A stretch of 64,000 nt of DNA from Actinomadura sp. K4S16 (GTDB lineage: Bacteria > Actinomycetota > Actinomycetes > Streptosporangiales > Streptosporangiaceae): positions 1 to 64,000 of the forward strand of contig NZ_BDDE01000028.1 of assembly GCF_008327685.1 (NCBI RefSeq), written 5' to 3'. Both the position numbers and the translations under genes were made by a program. The stretch's first letter is position 1. Every line of letters begins with the position of its first letter. This document shows positions 17,928-25,925 of the stretch, piece after piece. Below the pieces are notes generated by a model. It was not told the DNA's origin. It saw only the letters and a program-made list of their open reading frames with translations, and searched no databases.

Positions 17928-18121
17928 GCGCGGATCTCGTGTGGCGGAAGAGTGCGCGGTCGGATGTCAACGGGCAGTGCGTCGAGGTGGCGGCGTCCGG
18001 CGGGGGGATGCTGATCCGCGACTCGCGCGACCCGGGGGGCGGGCGGCTGGGCGTGGGGGCGGCCGGGTGGGCGGCGCTTCTGGCGGACGTGCGGGCCGGG
18101 AGGTACGACGCGCTCCGTTAG
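17924..18121 (+). CDS. DUF397 small protein, partner of the DUF5753 regulator
   Basis: A 65-aa DUF397 protein with the typical WRKSARS start, a central CVEVA strand, IRDSRDP, and a C-terminal WAALLADVRAG helix. DUF397 proteins act with adjacent DUF5753 regulators, behaving as antagonists or in a toxin-antitoxin-like pair in reported cases. The overlap with the upstream gene implies translational coupling. Confidence 0.88.
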   Translation: MSADLVWRKSARSDVNGQCVEVAASGGGMLIRDSRDPGGGRLGVGAAGWAALLADVRAGRYDALR

Positions 18122-18127
18122 GGTCCG

Positions 18128-18895
18128 CTAGGGCTTGCGCCCGACGCCGCCGATCAGGCGCTGGGTGCCGATCTCCGCCGGTTGGTCCGCCCGCCAGCGC
18201 TGCACGTCGGTCAGGCCGTCGACGAGTTCGAGGCCGTCGAACGCCTTGCGGATCACGGGGATCGGCCGCGGCCAGAAGTGACCTTTGAACGCCTGGCGGA
18301 CGCGCTCGAGGAACTCGGGCGGCGAGTCCTCGTCGGTGACGTGGGCGACCGCGAGGTAGGAGCCCGGGGCCAGCCGCCGCATCAGGGGCTTGGTCAGCGT
18401 GGCCGGCTCCTGCTCCACGTAGTGCAGGACCGAGGCCAGGAGGACGCCGATGGGCCGCGCCATGTCGAGGTGCTCGGCAGCCTCGTCGAGGATGGGCTCG
18501 GGGTCGCGGACGTCCGCCTGGATGTAGTGGGTGTGGGAGCCGCCGCCGAGGATCGCGCGGCCGTGGGCCAGGACGATGGGGTCGTTGTCGACGTAGACGA
18601 CGCGGGCGTCCGGGATCGAGCGCTGGGCGACCTGGTGGACGTTCGGGGCGGTGGGCAGGCCCGAGCCGATGTCGAGGAACTGGTCGACGCCCTGGCTGGC
18701 GAGGTACTCCACGACCCGGACCATCCACGCTCTGTTCTGGCGGGCGTTCTCGACCAGGTCAGGCCATCGCGAGAGGTACTCCATCGCGTGCTGCCGGTCT
18801 ACGGCGAAGTTGTCCTTGCCGCCGAGGAAGTAGTCGTAGACCCGGGCGGGGGAAGGTTCGTTGACGTTCACCTTGTCTGGAATGTGCCTCGCCAT
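18128..18895 (-). CDS. SAM-dependent methyltransferase, DUF574 family
   Basis: A 255-aa Methyltransf_19/DUF574 protein. It shows the family start (PARVYDYFLGGKDNFAVDR), motif I FLDIGSGLPT, the acidic end of beta-2 (VVYVDNDP), and ADVRDP. These enzymes are abundant in Streptomyces-like genomes, often beside DUF397/DUF5753 regulators, and their substrates are unknown. ATG 18895 is chosen over a start 10 codons upstream because it gives the conserved N-terminus. The gene converges on the DUF397 gene with only 6 bp between stops. This trio is host-like in character. Confidence 0.88.
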   Translation of the reverse strand: MARHIPDKVNVNEPSPARVYDYFLGGKDNFAVDRQHAMEYLSRWPDLVENARQNRAWMVRVVEYLASQGVDQFLDIGSGLPTAPNVHQVAQRSIPDARVVYVDNDPIVLAHGRAILGGGSHTHYIQADVRDPEPILDEAAEHLDMARPIGVLLASVLHYVEQEPATLTKPLMRRLAPGSYLAVAHVTDEDSPPEFLERVRQAFKGHFWPRPIPVIRKAFDGLELVDGLTDVQRWRADQPAEIGTQRLIGGVGRKP

Positions 18896-18961
18896 GCGTG
18901 GATGCTCGCATGGCGGGTGGATCAAGGTATAGATCAGTGGCCGGGTGCGGACACAACGTGT

Positions 18962-19366
18962 TCAGGCGGACGCGGAGTGTTCCTGGCCAGGGGGTGTCTG
19001 CTCGGCGAGGGCGTCGCGGTAGGTGGTGAGGCTGCGGATGGCTATCTCGCGCTCCTCTTCGCTGAGGTCGGGGATGTCCCAGATCGCTCGGAGGCCGGGG
19101 TCGTCGCCGACGAAGTCGGGGTAGGCGGGGGGCGCGAGGATCGCGCTGAGGGTGCCGTCCTCCAGTTGTAGGACCTTCTCCAGTCGACGGATCGTCCGCG
19201 GCTGGATGGTGCCCCAGCGGCGGCCGTTCTCCAGCTCGCTCAGGACCTTCACGCTGGGGCCGCCTGCGGCCTTCAGGTCTGCCTGGCCCAGGTCCAGGTC
19301 GATGCGTCGATCCTTGATGATCTTTCCCGCCCGCAGGTGGGCCGCGGGGGGTGGTGCCGTCTCCAA
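18962..19366 (-). CDS. Xre-family HTH protein, candidate prophage repressor
   Basis: A 134-aa protein with an N-terminal helix-turn-helix (about residues 15-70: IIKDRRIDLDLGQADLKAAG, then VLSELENGRRW) and a C-terminal helical tail ending in a short disordered stretch. It starts at a TTG with AAGGG 7 nt upstream. Between it and the plus-strand HTH_17 gene at 19601 lie two sets of 10-bp-phased repeats. A divergent regulator pair separated by repeated operators is the usual layout of a lysogeny switch, so this is my best candidate for the main repressor. Sequence alone does not show which sites it binds. Confidence 0.75.
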   Translation of the reverse strand: METAPPPAAHLRAGKIIKDRRIDLDLGQADLKAAGGPSVKVLSELENGRRWGTIQPRTIRRLEKVLQLEDGTLSAILAPPAYPDFVGDDPGLRAIWDIPDLSEEEREIAIRSLTTYRDALAEQTPPGQEHSASA

Positions 19367-19433
19367 GAGGGTGCCCTTCTAGTGGTGGCGCCCTCTGATG
19401 ATGCCCGACCGGGGGGATGGGGGTCTACGTACG

Positions 19434-19464
19434 GCGCGTATCCGCGCGTATCGGCGCGTATTGA
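19434..19464. promoter_or_regulatory. Three phased GCGCGTAT operator repeats
   Basis: GCGCGTAT occurs at 19434, 19444 and 19454, exactly one helical turn apart, followed by TTGACA at 19461. They lie just upstream of the minus-strand repressor candidate. Regular 10-bp spacing puts every site on the same face of DNA. Confidence 0.6.
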
Positions 19465-19543
19465 CATGTTGCCAACGGGGCCGAACGGGACCGAAGTGCG
19501 TCCGCGCGTGGCCTGGACTCTGGGGAGGTCATAGCGCGTACTC

Positions 19544-19589
19544 ACTGGTATCTACTGGTCATTACTTGTACTTACTAGTCATGGCTAGT
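19544..19589. promoter_or_regulatory. Four to five phased ACTNGT operator repeats
   Basis: ACTGGT (19544), ACTGGT (19554), ACTTGT (19564), ACTAGT (19574), then GCTAGTACT (19584) at 10-bp intervals, ending 12 bp before the ATG of the HTH_17 gene. AT content rises here, so a promoter is likely embedded. The set suggests cooperative binding on one DNA face that blocks this promoter. Confidence 0.65.
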
Positions 19590-19600
19590 ACTATTCCTAT

Positions 19601-19855
19601 ATGCATAGCAACGAGGAAGAACTTCCGGAAGGGGGTAGCCCGACCTCTGAGGAGGCCCTGATTCCGCCGGAGGACGTGGCGCGTCTCTTCAACAAATCGA
19701 CTCGCTGGCTCAAGGACCAGGCGCGCCGGGGCAGGATCCCGCACCGCCGGGTCGGCCGGAGCTACGCGTTCGCCGCCGAGGACATCGCGGCGATGCGCGA
19801 GCAGTTCGGGCGGCCGGTGGGGAGCGGCGCCGGGTCGCGCAGAGGCCGGGCATGA
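19601..19855 (+). CDS. HTH_17 (excisionase-like) DNA-binding protein
   Basis: An 84-aa protein whose core (IPPEDVARLFNKSTRWLKDQ, then RIPHRRVGRSYAF) is a MerR-like winged helix of the HTH_17 type used by excisionases and recombination directionality factors. It is divergent from the repressor candidate and directly downstream of the ACTNGT repeats, so it is probably the first gene of the early transcript. It could be the Xis partner of the integrase or a Cro-like regulator. The next gene overlaps by 4 bp. Confidence 0.75.
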   Translation: MHSNEEELPEGGSPTSEEALIPPEDVARLFNKSTRWLKDQARRGRIPHRRVGRSYAFAAEDIAAMREQFGRPVGSGAGSRRGRA

Positions 19856-20097
19856 CCTCCCCCGCGTGCGAGGACGACTGTCCGCACACGCACAGCCCCG
19901 CCGACGCGGCGCAGCGGCTCGGGGTCTCCGAGTCGACGCTGCGCCAGCAGGCCGCCCGCCGCACGGTCCCGTCGACTCTGATCGGCGGTCGGCTCTCGTT
20001 CTCCGACGCGGACCTCGCAGAGATCATCGCGGCCGGCCAGCGCACGGTCCTGCCCGCCCGCACCGCCCGCAGCAGTCCACGTCGGCGCACCCGCTGA
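19852..20097 (+). CDS. Second HTH_17-like DNA-binding protein
   Basis: An 81-aa protein with a second MerR-type winged helix (HSPADAAQRLGVSESTLRQQ and IGGRLSFSDADLAEII) and a basic C-terminal tail. It overlaps the preceding gene by 4 bp. Two tandem HTH_17 proteins suggest duplication with separate jobs, for example excision and regulation; which does which cannot be told from sequence. Confidence 0.72.
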   Translation: MTSPACEDDCPHTHSPADAAQRLGVSESTLRQQAARRTVPSTLIGGRLSFSDADLAEIIAAGQRTVLPARTARSSPRRRTR

Positions 20098-20121
20098 CCA
20101 CCCCCCGAAAGGAGGCTCTCC

Positions 20122-20388
20122 ATGGCCGCCGCACGCGCCTCACGCCCCGGCGAGGTCACAGCGAGCGAGCTGGGTCCGGGCTTCGTGATCCGGCGGCATG
20201 GCAGCGAGCTGGAGATCAAGCTCGCCATCCCGTGGGCCGCCCGCAGCCGAGGCGGCCCCGGAGTGTTCGTCATCTGGCGCGTCCTGGGCTCGGAGCCCGA
20301 CGTGCTCTACGGGGACGGCGTGTTCGCTCGCGACATGCCGTTCCGCCTCATCCGGCGGCCGATCGCCGGAGCCACTGAACAGGAGTAG
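20122..20388 (+). CDS. Hypothetical protein, 88 aa
   Basis: A small, probably beta-rich protein (LGPGFVIRRHGSELEIKLAIP, then GVFVIWRVLGSEPDVLYGDG) with no recognised family. AAAGGAGG precedes its ATG. It lies in the early operon between two winged-helix genes and stops 4 bp before the BldC-like start. Confidence 0.65.
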   Translation: MAAARASRPGEVTASELGPGFVIRRHGSELEIKLAIPWAARSRGGPGVFVIWRVLGSEPDVLYGDGVFARDMPFRLIRRPIAGATEQE

Positions 20389-20392
20389 ATCA

Positions 20393-20584
20393 ATGTCCCG
20401 ACAGCCCATCAACGCGGACGAGCTGCTGACCCCGGCCGAGGTCGCGACGATGTTCCGCGTCGACCCGAAGACCGTGACCCGCTGGGCCAAGGCCGGCAAG
20501 CTCACCTCGATCCGGACGCTGGGCGGCCACCGCCGCTACCGCAAGGACGAGGTCGTCGCGCTGCTGCAGGGCCCGGCCCGGTGA
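20393..20584 (+). CDS. bldC-like: BldC-like MerR-family winged-helix protein
   Basis: This 63-aa protein matches the core of BldC, the small developmental regulator of Streptomyces and other actinomycetes: LLTPAEVATMFRVDPKTVTR, then WAKAGKLTSIRTLGGHRRYR form the characteristic single winged-helix domain. BldC binds direct repeats cooperatively to control entry into differentiation. A prophage copy could interfere with host development or bind phage sites; both are inference. AGGAG lies upstream of the ATG and the next gene overlaps by 4 bp (GTGA). Confidence 0.85.
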   Translation: MSRQPINADELLTPAEVATMFRVDPKTVTRWAKAGKLTSIRTLGGHRRYRKDEVVALLQGPAR

Positions 20585-21114
20585 TCAGCCTCCTCGGCAC
20601 GGAGCTGCCCGGCCAGGTGATCGGCCAGGACGCCGAGTTCTACGCCGTGCGGTACCACCAGCCCGGGGTCGGCGTCAGCCTGGACGTCTGCGGCTCCGAG
20701 GACCAGCTCCCGAAGGCACTGCGGGAGTACCTGGCGGACGGTGCCGAGGCCGAGCCGGTCAGGGTCATCGTCCGCGTCGACGGCGACCTCAAGCACCGGG
20801 TCTTCGTGCGGCACGTCCGCGAGCGCATCGCCGAGATCGCCACCGAATGCTCGACCGGGAGGGTCAGCTACCGGCTGGCGCTGGCCCGGCTGGGCCGCGT
20901 CACGCGGCACCTCGGGGAACTCGACCGGTCGGACAAGTTCGTCGAGCTGCTCGACGAGATGGCCCGCCGAGACGAGCTGCTGCGCCCCGCCAAGGGGCGC
21001 TGGGCGGACAACCCCGGCGAGAGCCGCCGAAAGCTCCTGGAGGCCGCCGAGGCGCGCATCCAGGAGGCGATCGACGCCCTCGCCGGAGGACCGAGCACGG
21101 TCATCGAGCCCTAG
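20581..21114 (+). CDS. Hypothetical early protein, 177 aa
   Basis: No family recognised. The first 70 residues look beta-rich, the rest mostly helical and charged (ERIAEIATECSTGRVSYRLA; LLEAAEARIQEAIDALAG). It starts with GTG overlapping the BldC-like stop, so it is translationally coupled. Its position just before the recombination ATPase suggests a regulatory or replication-accessory role, not shown by motif. Confidence 0.65.
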   Translation: MISLLGTELPGQVIGQDAEFYAVRYHQPGVGVSLDVCGSEDQLPKALREYLADGAEAEPVRVIVRVDGDLKHRVFVRHVRERIAEIATECSTGRVSYRLALARLGRVTRHLGELDRSDKFVELLDEMARRDELLRPAKGRWADNPGESRRKLLEAAEARIQEAIDALAGGPSTVIEP

Positions 21115-21217
21115 CAGGGCTCCGGCGCGAGGACGGCAGGGCCGCGGACTTGGCGGTTACGGCCCTGTCGTCCCTGCCTCCACACACACACGAACACCGT
21201 ACCGAAGGAATCACTGA

Positions 21218-22567
21218 ATGGATTCCCCTAGGGAGTACAAGACCCATCGGCCGTCCGGCCAGAAGGCGCCTCCCCTGGTCCTCCTCGAAGGCGGGGAGAA
21301 GACGGGGAAGAGCTACAAGGCGGCCGAGTTCACCGGCTCGGACCGGCTGAGCCGGTCGTTCTGGATCGAGTTCGGCGAGGTCACCGCCGAGGAGTACGGC
21401 AAGGTGCCCGGCGCGAACTACGAGATCGTCGAGTGGGACGGCACCTACGCCGACCTGTACGGCGCGATCCAGTGGGTCCACGGCAGGGCGCAGGCCGCCC
21501 GCGCGGCGGGTGAGAAGCCGGTGAGCCTGACCATCGACACCATGTCCGCGGAGTGGGAGCTGCTGCGCGGCTGGGTGAACAACCGGGCCCGCGCGGCGAG
21601 GTTCAACAGGGAGAAGCTGGAGGCCGATCCGGACGCCGAGATCGTGATCTTCCCGAACCTGTGGAACGACGCGAACGACCGCGACTCGGCGATCATGCGG
21701 CTCCTCATGACCTTCCCCGGCATCGTGATCATGATCTGCCGGGGCAAGAAGGTCGCCGCGTTCGACGAGGCCACCGGGCGGCCCATCGAGGGCCGGACGG
21801 ACTACCGGGTCGAGGGCAACAAGCTGATCGCGTCCCGCGCCTCGTGCTGGGTGCGCCTGTCCCTGGACGAGCCGCCCAAGCTCATCGGCTGCCGGAAGGT
21901 CCCCGGCGGGATCGTGCCCGGCGTCAACAAGCCGAAGACGCTCAAGAAGACCTGGACGCTGGAACAGGTGATCTTCGAGGAGCTCGGCTACGACCCGGAG
22001 GCCTCGCAGGTCCCCAACCTGGTCTCCCCGAAGCCGGAGCGGCCGCCGGAGGACATCGCCGCCGACGCCCTGGCGCCCGGCGCCTCCCTGTCCAGGCTCT
22101 GCGAGCTGTGGGAGGAGGGCAGGCGCTCCCGCTACGGGTCGGTCACCGTCTCGAACGAGAACGGGCAGGAGGAACTGCTCCCGCACCTGCTCAAGCGGAA
22201 GATCGACGAGCACAAGGGCGTGCGCGTCAGCGCGGCCCAGATCCAGCGGATGGAAGCCCTCTGGCCGAAGGTCCCGCTGTCCGACGCCGGGGAGCGGGCC
22301 TCGTTCGTGCGGGAGGTCGTCGGCCGCCCGGTGAACGGGCCGAACGACCTGACCGGTGCCGAGATGGAGCAGCTCATCGCGCGGCTCGACGCGTGGGCGC
22401 AGCAGGAGACCCCGCCCCAGGCCGGCCACGAGCCGGACGGTTCGCCCGACGGCGAGAAGCCGCCCGCCGAGCCGGGCGGGGGCGACGTCGGCCCCGGCGA
22501 GGACGCCCTCGACGAGGACGACCTGGACGACGGCGACCGGTACACCGCGCCCTGGACGGCGGCCTGA
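21218..22567 (+). CDS. Sak4-like AAA/RecA-type ATPase, recombination or replication
   Basis: The 449-aa protein has an N-terminal P-loop domain with Walker A GEKTGKS (26-32), a hydrophobic beta strand ending in Asp (VSLTIDTMS) as Walker B, and IVIMICRG further on. This resembles the phage Sak4-type single-strand annealing/RecA-like ATPases. The C-terminal third (about 290-400) is a separate helical domain, followed by an acidic, Pro/Gly-rich tail. It is upstream of a helicase and an origin-like region, fitting a role in phage DNA recombination. Sak4 assignment is from the ATPase core only. Confidence 0.72.
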   Translation: MDSPREYKTHRPSGQKAPPLVLLEGGEKTGKSYKAAEFTGSDRLSRSFWIEFGEVTAEEYGKVPGANYEIVEWDGTYADLYGAIQWVHGRAQAARAAGEKPVSLTIDTMSAEWELLRGWVNNRARAARFNREKLEADPDAEIVIFPNLWNDANDRDSAIMRLLMTFPGIVIMICRGKKVAAFDEATGRPIEGRTDYRVEGNKLIASRASCWVRLSLDEPPKLIGCRKVPGGIVPGVNKPKTLKKTWTLEQVIFEELGYDPEASQVPNLVSPKPERPPEDIAADALAPGASLSRLCELWEEGRRSRYGSVTVSNENGQEELLPHLLKRKIDEHKGVRVSAAQIQRMEALWPKVPLSDAGERASFVREVVGRPVNGPNDLTGAEMEQLIARLDAWAQQETPPQAGHEPDGSPDGEKPPAEPGGGDVGPGEDALDEDDLDDGDRYTAPWTAA

Positions 22568-22606
22568 CCGGCTGCCCCTGACCTACGAACGAGAAGGAGC
22601 ACGAGC

Positions 22607-23233
22607 ATGAACATCAAGGAGATGGCGCTGCGGCTGGCCCTGCAGCAGGCCGTGTCGGAGGCGTCGACGGCCAGCTACAAGCGGGCCCGCACCGAGGCCG
22701 AGCCCGTGTTCGCGAAGGCGTACCGGGAGATGGGCACCGAGTCGCTCGGTGTGTGGCTGCCGGGCGGCCCGAAGATCGCGAAGATCAGCATCAAGGGCGG
22801 CAAGGTCACGTACCGGCTGCACGAGGCGGAGCTGCTCGCGTTCGTGGAGCGGCACCAGCCGAGCGAGGTCGAGGAGTTCATCGACCCGGTGGAGGCGACC
22901 CGCCCGGAGGTCCTGGAGCTGATCCGGGAGCACCGGCCGGACATCCTGCGGCGGCGGGTGCGCCCGGTCTGGCACGAGGCGAAGGCGAAGGAGGCCGCGG
23001 AGAACGGCGGCTACCTGGTGGACCCGGAGTCCGGGGAGAAGGTCAAGGTCGCCGACGTGACGGTGCATCCGCCGTCCGGGGAGTTCGCGTTCACGCCGGA
23101 CAAGGGGAAGCGCGGCGAGGTGCTGGCGGCCCTCCGGGACCCGGCGCTCGCGGAGCAGGCGGGGGTCGCGGATCTGCTGTCGCTGCTCGGCGTGGATGAC
23201 GGGGCCGCCGGGGAGTCCGGCGGCGAGCGGTAG
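22607..23233 (+). CDS. Hypothetical replication-block protein, 208 aa
   Basis: No family recognised. It is helical at the N-terminus (MALRLALQQAVSEASTASYK), with a central beta segment (IAKISIKGGKVTYRLHEAEL) and a second helical part. AGAAGGAG precedes the ATG. It lies between the Sak4-like ATPase and the helicase, so a DNA-binding or recombination-partner role is plausible but unproven. Four 28-nt hairpin repeats begin 16 nt after its stop codon. Confidence 0.65.
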   Translation: MNIKEMALRLALQQAVSEASTASYKRARTEAEPVFAKAYREMGTESLGVWLPGGPKIAKISIKGGKVTYRLHEAELLAFVERHQPSEVEEFIDPVEATRPEVLELIREHRPDILRRRVRPVWHEAKAKEAAENGGYLVDPESGEKVKVADVTVHPPSGEFAFTPDKGKRGEVLAALRDPALAEQAGVADLLSLLGVDDGAAGESGGER

Positions 23234-23249
23234 GGGCTGTGGCCCTGAT

Positions 23250-23420
23250 GCCCGCGCGGGGGCTTCGTACCCGCGACTTCCCGAAAGTCGACTCGCGCCC
23301 GCGCGGGGGCTTCGTGCCCGCGACGATCAGTTGGCCAGTGCAGTGCCCGCGCGGGGGCTTCGTACCCGCGACACCAGATGAGCACCTATCGCGCCTGAGC
23401 TGGGGCTTCGTACCGGCGGC
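23250..23420 (+). repeat. Four-unit 28-nt hairpin repeat array
   Basis: Units at 23250-23277, 23297-23324, 23345-23372 and 23393-23420, separated by 19-20-nt unrelated spacers. The first three share the stem CGCGGG/CCCGCG; the fourth has GCTGG/CCGGC with a G-T type pair. The loop is GGCTTCGTA or GGCTTCGTG. The array follows the stop codon at 23233 and precedes promoter P2. Confidence 0.88.
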
Positions 23421-23435
23421 ACCTGAACGGCTTCC

Positions 23436-23499
23436 GTCCCTGAATTTGGCCTCTCGCATTGACATAGGCACTGATATAGGCCAAACTTAGGGACATAAG
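23436..23499 (+). promoter_or_regulatory. Prophage regulon promoter P2 with paired operator boxes
   Basis: An inverted box GTCCCTGAATTTGGCC (23436-23451) precedes TTGACA (23459-23464), a 17-bp spacer, CAAACT (23482-23487) and TAGGGACATAAG. The two boxes are inverted copies of one motif flanking the promoter, a layout suited to repression. It drives the helicase gene at 23523. Confidence 0.8.
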
Positions 23500-23522
23500 C
23501 CACTCAGTCAGCGGGAGCGCAC

Positions 23523-25004
23523 ATGTCAGCGGCGAAACCACCCACACCGGAACAGGCGGAGATCATCGACGCCTACCGGACCGGCGAGGACCTCGTGGTC
23601 GAGGCAGGGGCCGGCACCGGCAAGACCACCACGCTCAAGTACCTCGCGAACGAGAAGCCCAACCGCAGGGGCCTCTACATCGCCTACAACAAGGCGATCG
23701 CCAGGGACGCGTCGGCTGACTTCCCCCGGAACTCCTCCTGCTCGACCGCGCACGCCCTCGCCTTCCGCGCGGTGGGCCACCGCTTCAAGCACAGGCTGGA
23801 CGCCCCCCGGATGCCCGCCCGCGAGGTCGCGAAGGCCCTGGGCATCAACGAGCCCCTCAAGCTCGACGGGAAGGTCCTCGCTCCGGCGCACGTGGCGCGG
23901 CTGGTCATGGAGACCGTGGAGCGGTACTGCCGCAGCGCCCACCGCGAGCCGGAGCGCTGGCACGTCCCCAACAAGCCGGGCCTGGACACCCTGGAGGACC
24001 GGGCCATCCTCCGGCAGGTCTTGGTGCCGCTGGCCCGCAAGGCGTGGGACGACATCAACAACATCGACGGTCGGCTCCGATTCGACCACTCCCACTACCT
24101 CAAGATGTGGGCCCTGTCCGAGCCGAAGCTGCCCGCCGACTTCGTGATGCTCGACGAGGCCCAGGACGCCAACCCGATCATCGCCTCGATCGTGGACGGC
24201 CAGACCCACGCCCAGCGGATCATGGTCGGCGACCGCAACCAGGCGATCTACGGCTGGAACGGCGCGATCGACGCCATGTCCAAGTTCCAGGGCACGCGGC
24301 TCCAGCTCTCGCAGTCGTTCAGATTCGGGACGCAGATCGCCGCCGAGGCGAACAAGTGGCTGGAGGCGCTCGGCGCGGACCTGCGGCTCCGGGGGTTCGA
24401 CCGGATCAGCTCGATGGTCGCCCCGCTCGACGTGCCCGACGCGCTGCTCACGAGGTCCAACTCCGGGGCCATGGAAGCGGCCATCGACTACATGGGCGAG
24501 GGGAAGAAGGTCGCCCTCGTCGGGGACGGGGCCGGGATCAAGAAGCTGGCCGAGGCCGCCATCACGCTCAAGGCGGGCGCCGGGACCGACCATCCCGAGC
24601 TGATCGCGTTCCGCACCTGGGGCGAGGTCCAGCAGTACGCCGAGGAGGACCCCGCCGGGTCGGACCTGCTCACGTTCGTGCGCCTCATCGACGACTGGGG
24701 CCCGGACATGGTCATCGACGCCGTCGACCGGCTCGTCCCCGACCCGGCGGTGCGCGGCAAGCGCAGGCGGGGCCCGGTGATCCAGCCGGACGTGATCATC
24801 TCCACCGCCCACAAGGCCAAGGGCCGCGAGTGGGACTCGGTGAAGGTGTCCTCCGACTTCCGTGAGCCGAAGAGGGACCCGGAGGAGAACCGGGAGCCGG
24901 AGATCCCCAGGGAGGAGGCGATGCTCGCGTACGTCACCGTCACCAGGGCCAAGCTCACGCTCGACAGGGGCGGCCTGGCCTGGATCGACAACTGGAAGAA
25001 GTAG
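23523..25004 (+). CDS. Phage SF1 helicase, UvrD/Rep family
   Basis: This 493-aa helicase has Walker A GAGTGKT (29-35), motif II LDEAQDAN near 210, GDRNQAIYGWNG, SQSFRFG (motif IV), STAHKAKGREWD (motif V) and LAYVTVTRAK (motif VI). It is much shorter than UvrD (about 720 aa), lacking most of the accessory 1B/2B insertions, and resembles compact phage helicases such as the Dda or FBH1-like groups. It has its own regulon promoter P2 and is probably used in phage DNA replication or recombination. Confidence 0.88.
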   Translation: MSAAKPPTPEQAEIIDAYRTGEDLVVEAGAGTGKTTTLKYLANEKPNRRGLYIAYNKAIARDASADFPRNSSCSTAHALAFRAVGHRFKHRLDAPRMPAREVAKALGINEPLKLDGKVLAPAHVARLVMETVERYCRSAHREPERWHVPNKPGLDTLEDRAILRQVLVPLARKAWDDINNIDGRLRFDHSHYLKMWALSEPKLPADFVMLDEAQDANPIIASIVDGQTHAQRIMVGDRNQAIYGWNGAIDAMSKFQGTRLQLSQSFRFGTQIAAEANKWLEALGADLRLRGFDRISSMVAPLDVPDALLTRSNSGAMEAAIDYMGEGKKVALVGDGAGIKKLAEAAITLKAGAGTDHPELIAFRTWGEVQQYAEEDPAGSDLLTFVRLIDDWGPDMVIDAVDRLVPDPAVRGKRRRGPVIQPDVIISTAHKAKGREWDSVKVSSDFREPKRDPEENREPEIPREEAMLAYVTVTRAKLTLDRGGLAWIDNWKK

Positions 25005-25070
25005 CCCCCCGGATGCGCCCGCCCCGCATCCGGGCGGGGCGGGCGCCGGGGTCCACGAGAGGACACCGCG

Positions 25071-25925
25071 ATGCGAACGCACACCACGCCCGACGAGGGC
25101 ACCCAGGACACGCAGACGACCGCGCACGACGAGCGGCCCGAGGCCCCGGCGGACGAGGGGCCGCAGGGCCGGGCGCCCGAGGAGGCCGCGCAGGACGGCC
25201 CGCAGGACGGCGCGCAGGAGGACGGCGCGCAGCCGGAGGAGGAGGACGTCGAGCGTGAGCGGCCTCCCCGACAGGAGGACCGCACCCGCGCCTGGTACGA
25301 GCACGAGATCCGGGCGGCGAAGGCCCAGGCCGACATCCTGGCCCTGGCCGTCCACGAGACCCAGAGGCAGTACCGGGCGGCCGTGGCCGACTTCGACGAG
25401 GCGCAGGCCCACCTGGAGGCGGTCCAGCGCGGCTACGCCTACCACCTGCGCAAGGGGCAGGTGCTCCGCCCCCGCGACATCGTGTCGAGCGACAGGGAGC
25501 TGGGGCTGGTGATCGGCGCGTCCGCCGTCGTCCCGGCCGGTACCTCCCCCGAGGACCTCGCCGAGTTCGAGGGCACGATGCGGGCCCTGCGCGAGCACGC
25601 CGGGTGCCAGATGGGGACCGCGCAGAACCGCAGGCTGATGGGGCCGGTGCCGGTGAACCCGGTCGACTGGCCGGAGAGCGACCGGCCGCAGGGCGGGCCG
25701 GGGCAGCAGGCGGCCGCGTGGCCGCGCCCCCCGCAGGGCCCCCCGCAGCAGCCGTACCCGCTGGCCGGCAGCCAGGCCCTCCCGGCGCCGACCCCGCCGC
25801 GCGGCCCGTCCGCCCAGCCCGCCCAGCCCGCCCAGCCCGAGCCGGTGGAGCCGCTCACGGGGCCGGAGAGCGACACCGCGAACGGGCACGGTGAAGCCCT
25901 GGGAAAAGAGGGTGGCGCGCGGTGA
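25071..25925 (+). CDS. Hypothetical low-complexity protein with central helical domain
   Basis: A 284-aa protein: the first 65 residues are acidic, Gln/Pro-rich and disordered; 65-160 form a predicted coiled coil (RAWYEHEIRAAKAQADILAL); the C-terminus is Pro/Gln-rich with PAQPAQPAQP repeats. No family recognised. It starts 66 bp after the helicase stop and overlaps the next gene by 4 bp. It may be a scaffold or adaptor in the replication block, by position only. Confidence 0.6.
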   Translation: MRTHTTPDEGTQDTQTTAHDERPEAPADEGPQGRAPEEAAQDGPQDGAQEDGAQPEEEDVERERPPRQEDRTRAWYEHEIRAAKAQADILALAVHETQRQYRAAVADFDEAQAHLEAVQRGYAYHLRKGQVLRPRDIVSSDRELGLVIGASAVVPAGTSPEDLAEFEGTMRALREHAGCQMGTAQNRRLMGPVPVNPVDWPESDRPQGGPGQQAAAWPRPPQGPPQQPYPLAGSQALPAPTPPRGPSAQPAQPAQPEPVEPLTGPESDTANGHGEALGKEGGAR

